Shown here: positions 1 to 7,529 of the stretch, in pieces
Position numbering within the stretch: the stretch's first letter is position 1
How the letters are laid out: the number at the start of each line of letters is the position of its first letter
Assembly: GCF_002904295.1 (NCBI RefSeq)
Contig: NZ_PPHG01000061.1
Coordinates: 1-64,000, forward strand
Length of the DNA: 64,000 nt
Origin: Amycolatopsis sp. CA-128772
GTDB taxonomy: Bacteria; Actinomycetota; Actinomycetes; Mycobacteriales; Pseudonocardiaceae
Direction of reading: 5' to 3'
The notes under the pieces: model-generated
The model's database searches: none
The model's input: only the letters and a program-made list of their open reading frames with translations
What the model was told of the DNA's origin: nothing
Made by a program: the position numbers and the translations under genes

Positions 1-1418
1 TACTCCTCCCGGCCGATTTCGGCGGCTTCGAGGACGGCGAGGGCGTCGGGGACGAGGACGGCGGCGGAGTAGTAGGCGGAGACGAGGTAGGAGATGATGG
101 CTTGTTCGTTGATGCCCATGAAGCGGACGTTGAGGCCGGGTTGGTATTCGTCGGGCAGGCCGGTTTGGTGGAGGCCGACGACGCCTTGGGCTTGTTCGCC
201 GGTGCGCATGAGCAGGATGGAGCTGGTGCGGGTTTCGGTGACGGGGATTTTGTTGCAGGGCAGGATGGGGATGCCGCGCCAGGCGGGGACGTGGTGGCCG
301 CCGTAGTCGACGCTTGCGGGGTAGAGGCCGGCTTTGGTGCATTCGCGGCCGAAGGCGGCGATGGTTTTGGGGTGGGCGAGGAAGAAGCCGGGGTCTTTCC
401 AGACGAGGGTGAGCAGGTGGTCGAGGTCGTCGGGGGTGGGTGGGCCGGTGCGGGTGGGGACGCGTTGGGCGAAGTCGGCGTTGTGGAGGAGCCCGAAGTC
501 GGTGTTGTTGATCAGTTCGTGTTCCTGGCGTTCCCGCAGTGCCTCGACGGTGAGGCGGAGTTGTTGTTCGATCTGGTTCATGGGCTGGTTGTAGAGGTCG
601 GCGACGCGGGAGTGGACGCGCAGGACCGTCTGGGCCACCGATAGTTCGTATTCGCGGGGGCGGGCTTCGTAGTCGACGAAGGTGGAGGGGAGGACGGGTT
701 CGCCGTCGTGGCCGGAGGCGAGGGAGATTTCGGCTTCGCCGTGGTCGTTGCGGGCGGTGTCGCTGTTGCGGGCGAGGTAGCTCGCCAGGTGGGTTTGGAG
801 GGTTTGGGAGCGGGCGAGGACGTCGTCGAAGTCGTGGCGGGGGAGGGTGAGGACGGTGGTGGTGGTGACGGCTTTGGCGGTGAATTCCCAGATGCCGTCG
901 TGTTGGGTGAGGGTGGTGTCGCCGAAGTAGTCGCCGTCGGCGAGGGTGCCGAGGACGACTTGGTCGCCGTAGGCGCCGGTGCCGGTTTTGGTGATTTTGC
1001 CGTGGGCGATGAGGTGGACGTGGTCGGCGGGGGAGCCGAATTCGACGAGGGTGTCGCCGGGTTGGTAGTCGTGTTGGGTGAAGCGGGCGGCGAGTTCGGT
1101 GAGGACGTCTTCGTCGTCGTAGCCGCGTAGGGGGGCGAGTTCGCCGAGTTCGGGGGGGATGACGCGGACCTGGGCGCCGGTGGTGGTGAAGGTGACGCGG
1201 CCGTCGCCGACGGCGTAGGAGAGGCGGCGGTTGACGCGGTAGGCCCCGCCGGAGACTTCGACCCAGGGGAGGAGTTTGAGGAGCCAGCGGGTGGAGATGC
1301 CTTGCATTTGGGGGACGGATTTGGTGGTGGTGGCGAGGGTGCGGGCGGCGGCCCGGCTCAGGCTCGACGGCGCCTGTTCGTCGGTGTTCAGGGCATCCAC
1401 CGGGTCGGTGACAGTCAC
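1..1418 (-). CDS. Family 2B encapsulin shell protein with cNMP-binding domain (C-terminal end off the window)
   Basis: HK97-fold nanocompartment shell protein; family 2 encapsulins package a cargo enzyme encoded nearby. 472 codons lie in the window and the frame is open at base 1, so at most a short tail is missing, since family 2B shells are about 470 residues. The N-terminal arm (about 1-75) contains STRWLLKLLPWVEVSGG. A Crp-like cyclic-nucleotide-binding domain follows (about 105-205; GDTLVEFGSPADHVHLIAHG and LADGDYFGDTTL). The HK97 part carries YNQPMNQIEQQLRLTVEALR and the C-terminal GLNVRFMGINEQAIISYLVS. The start is GTG at 1418, with no clear Shine-Dalgarno. Family membership is from recalled conserved sequence, not a search. 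No cargo gene (2-MIB-type terpene cyclase, cysteine desulfurase, prenyltransferase or xylulose kinase are the known classes) lies to the right; any cargo would be beyond base 1. Codon use differs from the rest of the window (see findings). Confidence 0.88.
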   Translation of the reverse strand, partial: MTVTDPVDALNTDEQAPSSLSRAAARTLATTTKSVPQMQGISTRWLLKLLPWVEVSGGAYRVNRRLSYAVGDGRVTFTTTGAQVRVIPPELGELAPLRGYDDEDVLTELAARFTQHDYQPGDTLVEFGSPADHVHLIAHGKITKTGTGAYGDQVVLGTLADGDYFGDTTLTQHDGIWEFTAKAVTTTTVLTLPRHDFDDVLARSQTLQTHLASYLARNSDTARNDHGEAEISLASGHDGEPVLPSTFVDYEARPREYELSVAQTVLRVHSRVADLYNQPMNQIEQQLRLTVEALRERQEHELINNTDFGLLHNADFAQRVPTRTGPPTPDDLDHLLTLVWKDPGFFLAHPKTIAAFGRECTKAGLYPASVDYGGHHVPAWRGIPILPCNKIPVTETRTSSILLMRTGEQAQGVVGLHQTGLPDEYQPGLNVRFMGINEQAIISYLVSAYYSAAVLVPDALAVLEAAEIGREE

Positions 1419-1494
1419 AGCGAAAACCACCCAATCAGTTCGCTTCGGCACGCGCCCGTCCCGCGGGCGCGCCGGTCAAGACGTGCTATTTCTC

Positions 1495-1526
1495 GATTTC
1501 GCGCGGTGACATGGCGCCGCGAAATC
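1495..1526. promoter_or_regulatory. Inverted repeat upstream of the encapsulin gene
   Basis: Perfect 9-bp arms, GATTTCGCG (1495-1503) and CGCGAAATC (1518-1526), separated by 14 bp. It lies 77-108 bp upstream of the encapsulin GTG in an otherwise empty 463-bp divergent intergenic region (1419-1881). It could be an operator or a hairpin; nothing shows which protein would bind. Confidence 0.4.
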
Positions 1527-1785
1527 AACATAGCAACCGCGCCGGGCCGCACAATGACACGATCGGGTCACCGGGATAAGCGCCGGGAGCCGGGCTTGAT
1601 CATTCCGGGACGGCCCGGTCACCGGCTGTTCCCGGTCGTCACTCGGTCGTGAAGATCGCGCCCCGGCCGCGTAATACGTGGTCGCGGGGGGTGCGGCGGA
1701 ACCGGTCCGCGGGCGCCGGAACTGGGCCGAACCGGCGATTCGGGGTCCGATGTGCGGCCACCAGGATGAATTCGGCAATTGCCGG

Positions 1786-1814
1786 TTGTCCCGCCGGAAA
1801 TTGGTCGCTAACTT
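1786..1814 (+). promoter_or_regulatory. Promoter for the DUF4239 / beta-propeller operon
   Basis: TTGTCC (1786-1791), a 17-bp spacer and TAACTT (1809-1814) make a good primary-sigma promoter. Transcription would start near 1821, leaving a 5' leader of about 60 nt before the ATG at 1882, which has the Shine-Dalgarno GAAAGGA at 1870-1876. Confidence 0.6.
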
Positions 1815-1881
1815 GAGCGTTCCCCGGCGGTGGAATGCGCCGGGTGGACTTCCCGCGCGCACCGCGGGTGAAAGGACCCGG

Positions 1882-2646
1882 ATGAACATCTTCGTGGCCG
1901 GCACCCTCTGGGTGGCCGGCGCGGCCGTGGTGGCGGGCGTGGTCGCGTACCTGGTGCGCCGGTTCGGCTGGGACGAGGGCCGGCCCGACAACAACGACGC
2001 GGCGGGTCAGGTGTTCACCATCGTCGGCGGCCTGCACGCGGTCCTGGTCGCGTTCGTGCTGATCTCGCTGTTCGACTCGGTGAGCGATGCGAGCCAGAAC
2101 GCGCAGACCGAGGCCGACAGCCTCGTCGCGGCCACCTGGGCGGCCGACGCGCTGCCGGCCGAGACGAAGGACCGGGTGCACCAGCTCGCCGCCGCGTACG
2201 CGCGGACGGTCGAGGAGCAGGAGTGGCCGCGCCTGGCCGACGGCGGCCCGGTGCCGGCCACCGGCGCGACGCAGCTCGACCAGATGCGCCAGGCGGTGGC
2301 GGCCGCCCCGGCCGACGACGACTGGCTGCTGGACCGCAAGACCGAGGCGAGCAACCAGCTCTGGTCGGTCTACCAGGCTCGCGAGCAGCGGCTGTCCCAC
2401 TCGGGCGCCGGCGGGGTCGGCGCGGTCGTCTGGTTCGCGCTCATCCTCGGCAGCCTGATCACCGCGATCCTGCTGCCCAACCTGTTCGGCGGCACCCGGC
2501 TCGCCGCGCACATCATCATCGTGTCCACCCTGGCCGGCACGATCACGTTGCTGCTGTTCTCCATCTACCAGCTGCAGAACCCGTTCAGCGGCGGTGCGAA
2601 GGTGGCGCCGGAGGCGTTCACCTCGGCACTGGAAAGGCTGGTTTGA
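1882..2646 (+). CDS. DUF4239 (bestrophin-like) membrane protein
   Basis: 254-residue integral membrane protein of the actinobacterial DUF4239 group, whose function is unknown; a channel-like role is only suggested by the bestrophin-like label. Two N-terminal helices (about 3-26 and 46-68) are followed by a soluble segment of about 110 residues with conserved-looking DSVSDASQNAQTEADSLV and E/Q-rich helices. Two C-terminal helices follow (about 183-208 and 213-235). The ATG at 1882 is preferred over upstream in-frame codons because GAAAGGA precedes it and a promoter maps to 1786-1814. The last codons overlap the TTG start of the next gene (TTGA), so the two are probably translated together. Confidence 0.75.
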   Translation: MNIFVAGTLWVAGAAVVAGVVAYLVRRFGWDEGRPDNNDAAGQVFTIVGGLHAVLVAFVLISLFDSVSDASQNAQTEADSLVAATWAADALPAETKDRVHQLAAAYARTVEEQEWPRLADGGPVPATGATQLDQMRQAVAAAPADDDWLLDRKTEASNQLWSVYQAREQRLSHSGAGGVGAVVWFALILGSLITAILLPNLFGGTRLAAHIIIVSTLAGTITLLLFSIYQLQNPFSGGAKVAPEAFTSALERLV

Positions 2647-3923
2647 CCGGCACACGGGCCCGCTGGGCGGCGATGCTCGGCGTGGCCGCCGCGGTTTCGG
2701 CGCTGCTGGCGGCGACGGGCTGGCTCGCGCCGCCGTCGGCCGAATCACCGGCGGCCGCCCCGCGCGGCTGCACGATCCTGCAGGCGGAGAACGTCCGCGA
2801 AGGCGCGCCGACGACGCTGCGGCTGCTGGCGCTGCCCTCCGGAACCACCCGGCGGCTGACCCAGGCCGGGTACTGGATCAACGCGATGGGCTACTCCGCC
2901 GCGCAGGACGTCGTCTACGGCGTCGCCGACGGCACCCGCGCCGGCCGGTACAACTACGGCGCCCACGCGGTCCGGATCGACGCCGCCGGCGTGGTCACCG
3001 ACTTGGGCGTGATCGGCCGGGCGGGCGCGCGGCGTCCGGTGTGGAGCCTGGTCACCGGGGCCACCGCGGGCGCGATCGACGGCGACCGCTGGTACGTGCG
3101 GCAGGGCAGCGATCTGTACACAGTGGACATCCGCCCCGGTGGGCCGGACTACCTGCGGGTGGTGCACCGGACGGCGTTGCGGCCGGTGTCGCTCGCCGTC
3201 GGCGTCGACGACTTCGCGTTCGACCCGGCGGACGGCCTGCTCTACGGCGTCTCGGTGACGTCGTACGGCGACAGCCGGGTGGTCACGCTCGACCCGGCGA
3301 CGGGCAAGGTCGCGGTGGTCCCCGGGCTGGAGTTCCCGCGCGGGGGCGCGTACGGGGCGGTGGTGCTGGGGCCCGGCGCGCTCTACGCCACGGCCAACCA
3401 GGACGGGCAGCGCAGCGTCACCTACCGCCTCCCGCGCGACGGCTCGGGCCAGGCCGTCGAGGTCGCGTCGGGCCCGCCGCTGGTGAGCAGCGACGCGGCC
3501 GGGTGCTACACCGAGGCAGCTCCCCCGCCGCCTCCACCGCCCCCGCCGCCGTCGTCTCCGCCGTCCTCGTCCTCGCCCTCGCCGTCCCCGACGCCGTCGC
3601 CCACGCCGTCGTCGAACCCGCCCACGCCGGCCCCCGAGCCACCGCCGCCGTCGCGGCTGCCGCCGGTGGAGCGGCCGGTCGTCGTGCCGCCGTCGCCGGT
3701 GCCCCCGCCGCCGCCGGTGGTGGTCACGCCGCCACCGGCCACCCCGGAGCCGCCACCGCCGACGCCGTCGCCCGCACCGCACGTGCGTCCGACGAAGAAG
3801 GCCGAGGTGGTCGCCTCGGACAGTGGGCACCGGACCCAGCAGAAACGCCGCTGGGGCCTGACGGCCCTGATCCTCGTGCTCGGCGGCGGCGCGGCGGTGT
3901 CCCACGTCCGGCGGCACCGGTGA
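2643..3923 (+). CDS. Exported beta-propeller-like protein with Pro-rich spacer and C-terminal membrane anchor
   Basis: 426 residues from a TTG start that overlaps the upstream stop (TTGA) and follows the Shine-Dalgarno GGAAAGG. A signal peptide (about 7-27, RWAAMLGVAAAVSALLAATG) leads into a beta-rich domain of about 240 residues with repeated blades such as LRLLALPSGTTRRLT, YTVDIRPGG and VVTLDPATGKVAVV. This resembles DUF6923/LVIVD-type propellers. About 100 residues of Pro/Ser-rich low complexity follow, then a C-terminal hydrophobic helix (LTALILVLGG) with a basic tail but no LPXTG motif. The layout suggests a propeller held outside the membrane on a stalk and coupled to the DUF4239 protein. 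The ligand is unknown. Confidence 0.7.
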   Translation: MTGTRARWAAMLGVAAAVSALLAATGWLAPPSAESPAAAPRGCTILQAENVREGAPTTLRLLALPSGTTRRLTQAGYWINAMGYSAAQDVVYGVADGTRAGRYNYGAHAVRIDAAGVVTDLGVIGRAGARRPVWSLVTGATAGAIDGDRWYVRQGSDLYTVDIRPGGPDYLRVVHRTALRPVSLAVGVDDFAFDPADGLLYGVSVTSYGDSRVVTLDPATGKVAVVPGLEFPRGGAYGAVVLGPGALYATANQDGQRSVTYRLPRDGSGQAVEVASGPPLVSSDAAGCYTEAAPPPPPPPPPPSSPPSSSSPSPSPTPSPTPSSNPPTPAPEPPPPSRLPPVERPVVVPPSPVPPPPPVVVTPPPATPEPPPPTPSPAPHVRPTKKAEVVASDSGHRTQQKRRWGLTALILVLGGGAAVSHVRRHR

Positions 3924-3932
3924 CGGGCGGGG

Positions 3933-4949
3933 TCAGTACTTGAACTGGTCGACGTTGTCGGCGGTGATGAGCAGCGGATCGCCCAGCAGAACGGTTTTCG
4001 ACGGGGCGTCGTACTTCACCGCCGGCAACTCCAGGCTGACCTTGTTGACCGGGCTCAGCGGCTTGCCGTCGGCGACCTGCTTCGCGGTCCACGCGGTCAG
4101 GTAGCCGAGCGACTCGACGTTCCACAGCACCGACTGCGAGCAGGAGCCGTCGAGCAGGTACGGCTTGATGGCCTGCGGCGTGCCGACGCCGACGGTGAAC
4201 ACCTGGCCGATCTTCTGCGCGTCCCCCACGGCCTTCGCGACACCGGGCGCGGACGTCGTGCACTCGCCGACCAGCCCGGTCAGCCCGGGGTGTCCGCCGA
4301 TGAGCTGCTTGGCCAGCGCCGTCGCAGCGTCTTCGTCTTCGCCGGCGTACACGGTCTCGACGAGCTCGGCCTTCGGGTAGCGCTTGGCCGCGTACTCCTT
4401 CTGGACCGCAATCCACGAGTTGAGGTTCGCCGCGGCCTGACCACAGGAGACGATTGCGTACTGGCCGGTGCCGCCGGTCTTCGCCATCAGCGCGTCGACG
4501 AGGGCGGTGCCGATGCCCCGCGCACTGGCCTGGTTGACGAACACCTCGCGCTGCGTGCCCGGCGCGTCGGTGTCCGAAGTGAGCACGTGGATCCCCTTCG
4601 CCCGCGCCTCGGCGATCACCTGCGCGAGCGCGGCCGGGTCGTTGGGCGCGACCACGATGACGTCGACCTTCTTCGCGATCAGCTCACGCAGGATGGTCAC
4701 CTGCGCGGCCGGGTCGGTCGTCGACGGCCCGGTCGTGTGCCACACGACGCCGAGCTGCTTGGCCGCCTCGAGGCCGCCGGTGTCCATCGCCTCGAAGTAC
4801 GGGATGCCACGCACCTTGGGCACGAACTCCACCCGGGTCGGCACGGGTGCGGAGGTGCTGCCCAGCTGGTCCGAGCAGCCCCCGAGCGCGAGCGCCGCAA
4901 CCAGCGGCAGCGTCGCGACCAGCCGGGAGGTCTTCGTCGGCCCTCGCAT
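3933..4949 (-). CDS. ABC sugar-binding lipoprotein (RhaS/LsrB-like), orphan
   Basis: 338-residue periplasmic-binding-protein family 4 lipoprotein. The signal peptide ends in the lipobox LALGGC. The body has the typical features of rhamnose/AI-2-type binding proteins: YFEAMDTGGLEAAKQLGV, VDVIVVAPNDPAALAQVI, SDTDAPGTQREVFVNQ and ALAKQLIGGHPGLTGLVGECT. It would bind a sugar outside the membrane for import. The ATG at 4949 is chosen because a promoter at 5006-5034 puts the transcript start near 4999, so in-frame codons near 5000 would not be transcribed with a ribosome site. No permease or ATPase gene adjoins it. Rhamnose is only an inference, encouraged by the pectin-type hydrolases downstream. 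Confidence 0.8.
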   Translation of the reverse strand: MRGPTKTSRLVATLPLVAALALGGCSDQLGSTSAPVPTRVEFVPKVRGIPYFEAMDTGGLEAAKQLGVVWHTTGPSTTDPAAQVTILRELIAKKVDVIVVAPNDPAALAQVIAEARAKGIHVLTSDTDAPGTQREVFVNQASARGIGTALVDALMAKTGGTGQYAIVSCGQAAANLNSWIAVQKEYAAKRYPKAELVETVYAGEDEDAATALAKQLIGGHPGLTGLVGECTTSAPGVAKAVGDAQKIGQVFTVGVGTPQAIKPYLLDGSCSQSVLWNVESLGYLTAWTAKQVADGKPLSPVNKVSLELPAVKYDAPSKTVLLGDPLLITADNVDQFKY

Positions 4950-5005
4950 CCCCACCCATTCCTCGATGCCTTCGATCGGTCTGCGCACGGTGAAGACCAA
5001 GGGCG

Positions 5006-5034
5006 AACGTAGGGCCCCGGGTAACTGTGGTCAA
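5006..5034 (-). promoter_or_regulatory. Promoter of the sugar-binding lipoprotein gene
   Basis: Reading the minus strand: TTGACC (5034-5029), a 17-bp spacer, then TACGTT (5011-5006). The expected start is near 4999, giving a leader of about 50 nt to the ATG at 4949. The rest of the 305-bp gap 4950-5254 holds only this promoter and the CsoR-like promoter of the next gene. Confidence 0.6.
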
Positions 5035-5228
5035 CGGGATGTGCGCAAAGGGTTACGGAAGTGAGTTCTGCCTCGGGGGTCTTCGGTGGAAGATCCCCTG
5101 GTCGGCCGCGTTCGCTACGTTGAGTGACGGGCGAGCGTCCATCCGTGTGCGGGCATCGCAGCACGCCGCAAGCCCCGAGTGATTGCACTAGCCGGTGGGG
5201 CTTTGTGACGCACGGAACGAGCGCGTGG

Positions 5229-5247
5229 TACCCCCCAGGGGTATAGT
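5229..5247 (+). promoter_or_regulatory. CsoR-like copper operator overlapping a leaderless -10 box
   Basis: TACCCC-N3-GGGGTA (5229-5243) has the pseudo-palindromic G/C-tract form of CsoR operators. TATAGT (5242-5247) is a good -10 box ending 8 bp before the ATG at 5255, so the transcript probably begins at the start codon. No Shine-Dalgarno is present and no clear -35 is seen. A repressor bound here would block RNA polymerase directly. Confidence 0.6.
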
Positions 5248-5254
5248 CCCCGGT

Positions 5255-5710
5255 ATGAACGAACAGCACGGGGCTTCGTGGGCGACAGCGATCCAGGCGA
5301 CACTGCACTGCCTGACCGGCTGTGCCATCGGTGAGGTGCTCGGCATGGTGCTGGGCACGGCGTTCGGCCTGCACAACGCGGCGACGGTCGTCCTGTCGAT
5401 CGTCCTGGCCTTCGTCTTCGGTTACGGCCTGACCATGCGGGGGGTGCTGAAGTCGGGCCTCGGCCCGGCGGCGGCGTTCAAGGTCGCGCTGGCCGCGGAC
5501 ACCGTGTCGATCGCCGTCATGGAACTGATCGACAACACCGTGGTCGTAGCGATCCCCGGGGCGATGGACGCCGGGCTGGCCAGTTTCCTGTTCTGGCTGT
5601 CGCTGGCGCTTTCACTGGCGATCGCGTTCGTCGTCACGGTGCCGGTCAACAAGTGGATGATCGGGCGCGGCCTCGGCCACGCCAAGGTGCACGCACACCA
5701 CCACCACTGA
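5255..5710 (+). CDS. DUF4396 membrane protein with His-rich C-terminus
   Basis: 151-residue small membrane protein. Hydrophobic segments lie at about 13-33, 37-60, 68-90 and 105-137, with TLHCLTGCAIGEVLGM near the N-terminus (conserved-looking Cys and His) and MELID in a later helix. It ends in HAKVHAHHHH. DUF4396 proteins have no settled biochemical function. The CsoR-like operator over its promoter, the N-terminal His/Cys residues and the His tail together suggest a copper-induced protein that binds or moves metal; that role is inference. Its stop codon lies inside the first unit of the repeat array that follows. Confidence 0.75.
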   Translation: MNEQHGASWATAIQATLHCLTGCAIGEVLGMVLGTAFGLHNAATVVLSIVLAFVFGYGLTMRGVLKSGLGPAAAFKVALAADTVSIAVMELIDNTVVVAIPGAMDAGLASFLFWLSLALSLAIAFVVTVPVNKWMIGRGLGHAKVHAHHHH

Positions 5711-6035
5711 ACGGCAACTGGTTGGCGAGTACCGCCGCCGCCACTGAACGGCAACTGAACGGCAACTGGTTGGCGAGTACCGCCGCCGCCACTGAACGGC
5801 AACTGAACGGCAACTGGTTGGCGAGTACCGCCGCCGCCACTGAACGGCAACTGAACGGCAACTGGTTGGCGAGTACCGCCGCCGCCACTGAACGGCAACT
5901 GAACGGCAACTGGTCGGCAGCAGCGCCACCGCCACTGAACGGCAACTGGTTGGCAACAGAACCGCCGCCACTGAACGGCAACTGGGTGACAACTGAACGG
6001 CAACTGGAAGGCAAGTAAGGGCAAGTATCAGGCAA
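5706..6035. repeat. Intergenic tandem array of ACTGAACGGCA units, partly in a 48-bp higher-order repeat
   Basis: The basic unit is ACTGAACGGCA (11 bp). It occurs singly or doubled, followed by a 26-bp segment containing GGTTGGCGAGTACCGCC. The two 11-mers plus this segment form a 48-bp repeat: the GTTGGCGAGT element recurs at 5721, 5769, 5817 and 5865. Decayed copies continue to about 6035. The TGA of the preceding gene (5708-5710) is part of the first ACTGAACGG. All three minus-strand frames are open through the array, but the resulting peptides are pure repeat and I do not call them genes. It fills the gap between convergent genes. Confidence 0.9.
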
Positions 6036-6071
6036 CTGTGTCCGGGGAGGTGGCGGCCTCCCCGGGCGTCG

Positions 6072-7319
6072 CTACACGCTCGAGAGGTCGATCGCGCGGT
6101 CGACCCGGCGCCGGTCGAGCACCCGCAAAATCCCTTCCAGCAGGTAGTAGTCGGCGTAGGGCAGGGACACCTCGATGCCGTCCTCGGCCGGCCGGTTGCG
6201 GGTGCAGCGCGCGACGATCGCTTCGGCCCGGGGCGACTTCGTGGTCAGGCACGTCCGCGACACCGCCGTCAGGATGCGCAGCGCACTTTCCCGGTAGTGC
6301 GGACGGTGCGTGAGCTCGGCGAGGTCGAGCAGGCCGCACGCCATGATCACGCCCGCGGAGGCGTCCTTGACGTCGTCCGGCGCCTGCGGGGCCAGGTAGT
6401 CCCACACCGGCACGTGGTCGGGAGTGAGCCGGGACAGCGCGTAGTCCGCGAGCCGCCGGGCCGTGGTCAGGAACTCGGCGTCGCCGGTGCGGCGGTGGAT
6501 CGTCGTGAAGCCGTAGACGCCCCACGCCTGCCCGCGCGACCAGCACGACGCCGGGCTGTAGCCCTGCACGGTGTTCGGCCCGATCGGTGCGCCCGTGACC
6601 GGGTCGAAGTCGAACACGTGCGGCGTCGACCCGTCCGGGCGGACGAAGTTGCGCTGCGCCGTCTTCGCGTGCGCGACCGCGATCTCCAGGTATTTCGGGT
6701 CCCCGGTTTGCTGGCTCGCGAACGCCAGCAGGTCCAGGTTCATCATCGTGTCCATGATGACGCGGCCCGCGTTGTTCGGGTCGGTGAGCGAGCCCCAGGC
6801 GCGGATGAAGCCGCCCGCGGGGTTGTAGCGCTTGATGAGCGACGACGCGGCCTGCACCGCGCCCGCCCGCCACTTCTCGTCGCCGGTGAGCCGCCAGGCC
6901 GTCACCCACGAGGGGTAGAAGAGGAACCCGAGGTCGTGCGTGCTCGTGTCGTTCTGGCGCGGCGCGAGTTTCTCCGCGGACGCCAGCGCGAGGGTCTTGA
7001 ATTGTTCCTCGCCACTGTAGAGCCAGGCCAGCCACAACTGACCGGGCCAGAATCCGCCGACCCAGTCGCCGTTCTGCGAATAGGTCCATTTCTCGAACTT
7101 CGTGCCGACCGGAAACGCGGTGACGCCGGGGGCCACCGCGCGGAGCTTGGCCACCGCGTAATCGGCCGCTTGGCGGAGCGTCCGGGTGGCCGATGCCTGG
7201 TCGGAGGCATCGGGGGTGACCGCGGACGCGGCCGTCGACGTGCTGGCGCCCACCGCCACCGCGGCGCCGGCCGCGGTGGTCAGCAGGGTTCTCCGGGAAA
7301 CGCTCACAGTGCCCGCCAT
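6072..7319 (-). CDS. Exported glycoside hydrolase family 88 (unsaturated glucuronyl hydrolase)
   Basis: 415 residues. GH88 enzymes remove delta-4,5-unsaturated uronic acids from oligosaccharides released by polysaccharide lyases. A Tat-like signal (SRRTLLTTAAGAAVAVG) precedes an alpha/alpha-barrel with family signatures: GDWVGGFWPGQLWLAW, THDLGFLFYPSW, GRVIMDTMMNLDLL, WSRGQAWGVYGF and DASAGVIMACGLLDL. The ATG at 7319 is chosen because it starts just before the Tat motif; the Shine-Dalgarno is weak, and a GTG at 7307 is an alternative. It stands alone, convergent with the DUF4396 gene across the repeat array. A secreted role in uronate-containing glycan breakdown fits the GH28 and GH105 genes further on. 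Confidence 0.85.
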   Translation of the reverse strand: MAGTVSVSRRTLLTTAAGAAVAVGASTSTAASAVTPDASDQASATRTLRQAADYAVAKLRAVAPGVTAFPVGTKFEKWTYSQNGDWVGGFWPGQLWLAWLYSGEEQFKTLALASAEKLAPRQNDTSTHDLGFLFYPSWVTAWRLTGDEKWRAGAVQAASSLIKRYNPAGGFIRAWGSLTDPNNAGRVIMDTMMNLDLLAFASQQTGDPKYLEIAVAHAKTAQRNFVRPDGSTPHVFDFDPVTGAPIGPNTVQGYSPASCWSRGQAWGVYGFTTIHRRTGDAEFLTTARRLADYALSRLTPDHVPVWDYLAPQAPDDVKDASAGVIMACGLLDLAELTHRPHYRESALRILTAVSRTCLTTKSPRAEAIVARCTRNRPAEDGIEVSLPYADYYLLEGILRVLDRRRVDRAIDLSSV

Positions 7320-7446
7320 TCCGTGATTCCGTGGGGAAGGGAAGTGTCCGGAATTTTTGCACGGCGGGCGGGCGCTTGTACACCCGGCGGACATTCGTTC
7401 ATGGTTGTGAATTGTGTGCCGGTCAGTGGAATACCACTGGAAAAGG

Positions 7447-7479
7447 GCGAAGGCCCGGCGGGGGACACCGGGCCTTCGC
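7447..7479 (-). terminator. Hairpin terminator after the SH3-like gene
   Basis: A perfect 12-bp stem (7447-7458 with 7468-7479, GCGAAGGCCCGG) with a 9-nt loop, 51 bp beyond the stop of the minus-strand gene ending at 7530. It lacks a U tract, as is common in actinobacteria. Confidence 0.8.
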
Positions 7480-7529
7480 TGTTATCGCGGGGGTGAGGGC
7501 AGTCATCCACGCGATGATCGGGGTGGTGC

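Noticed and set aside
5706..5920. CRISPR-like regular spacing of near-identical repeats
   Set aside because: Units are contiguous tandem copies with no unique spacers, no dyad repeat structure and no cas genes.
5422..6035. Three overlapping minus-strand reading frames (about 126-200 codons) through the repeat array
   Set aside because: All three frames are open only because the repeat lacks stops on that strand; the peptides are pure repeat, with no ribosome site or domain.
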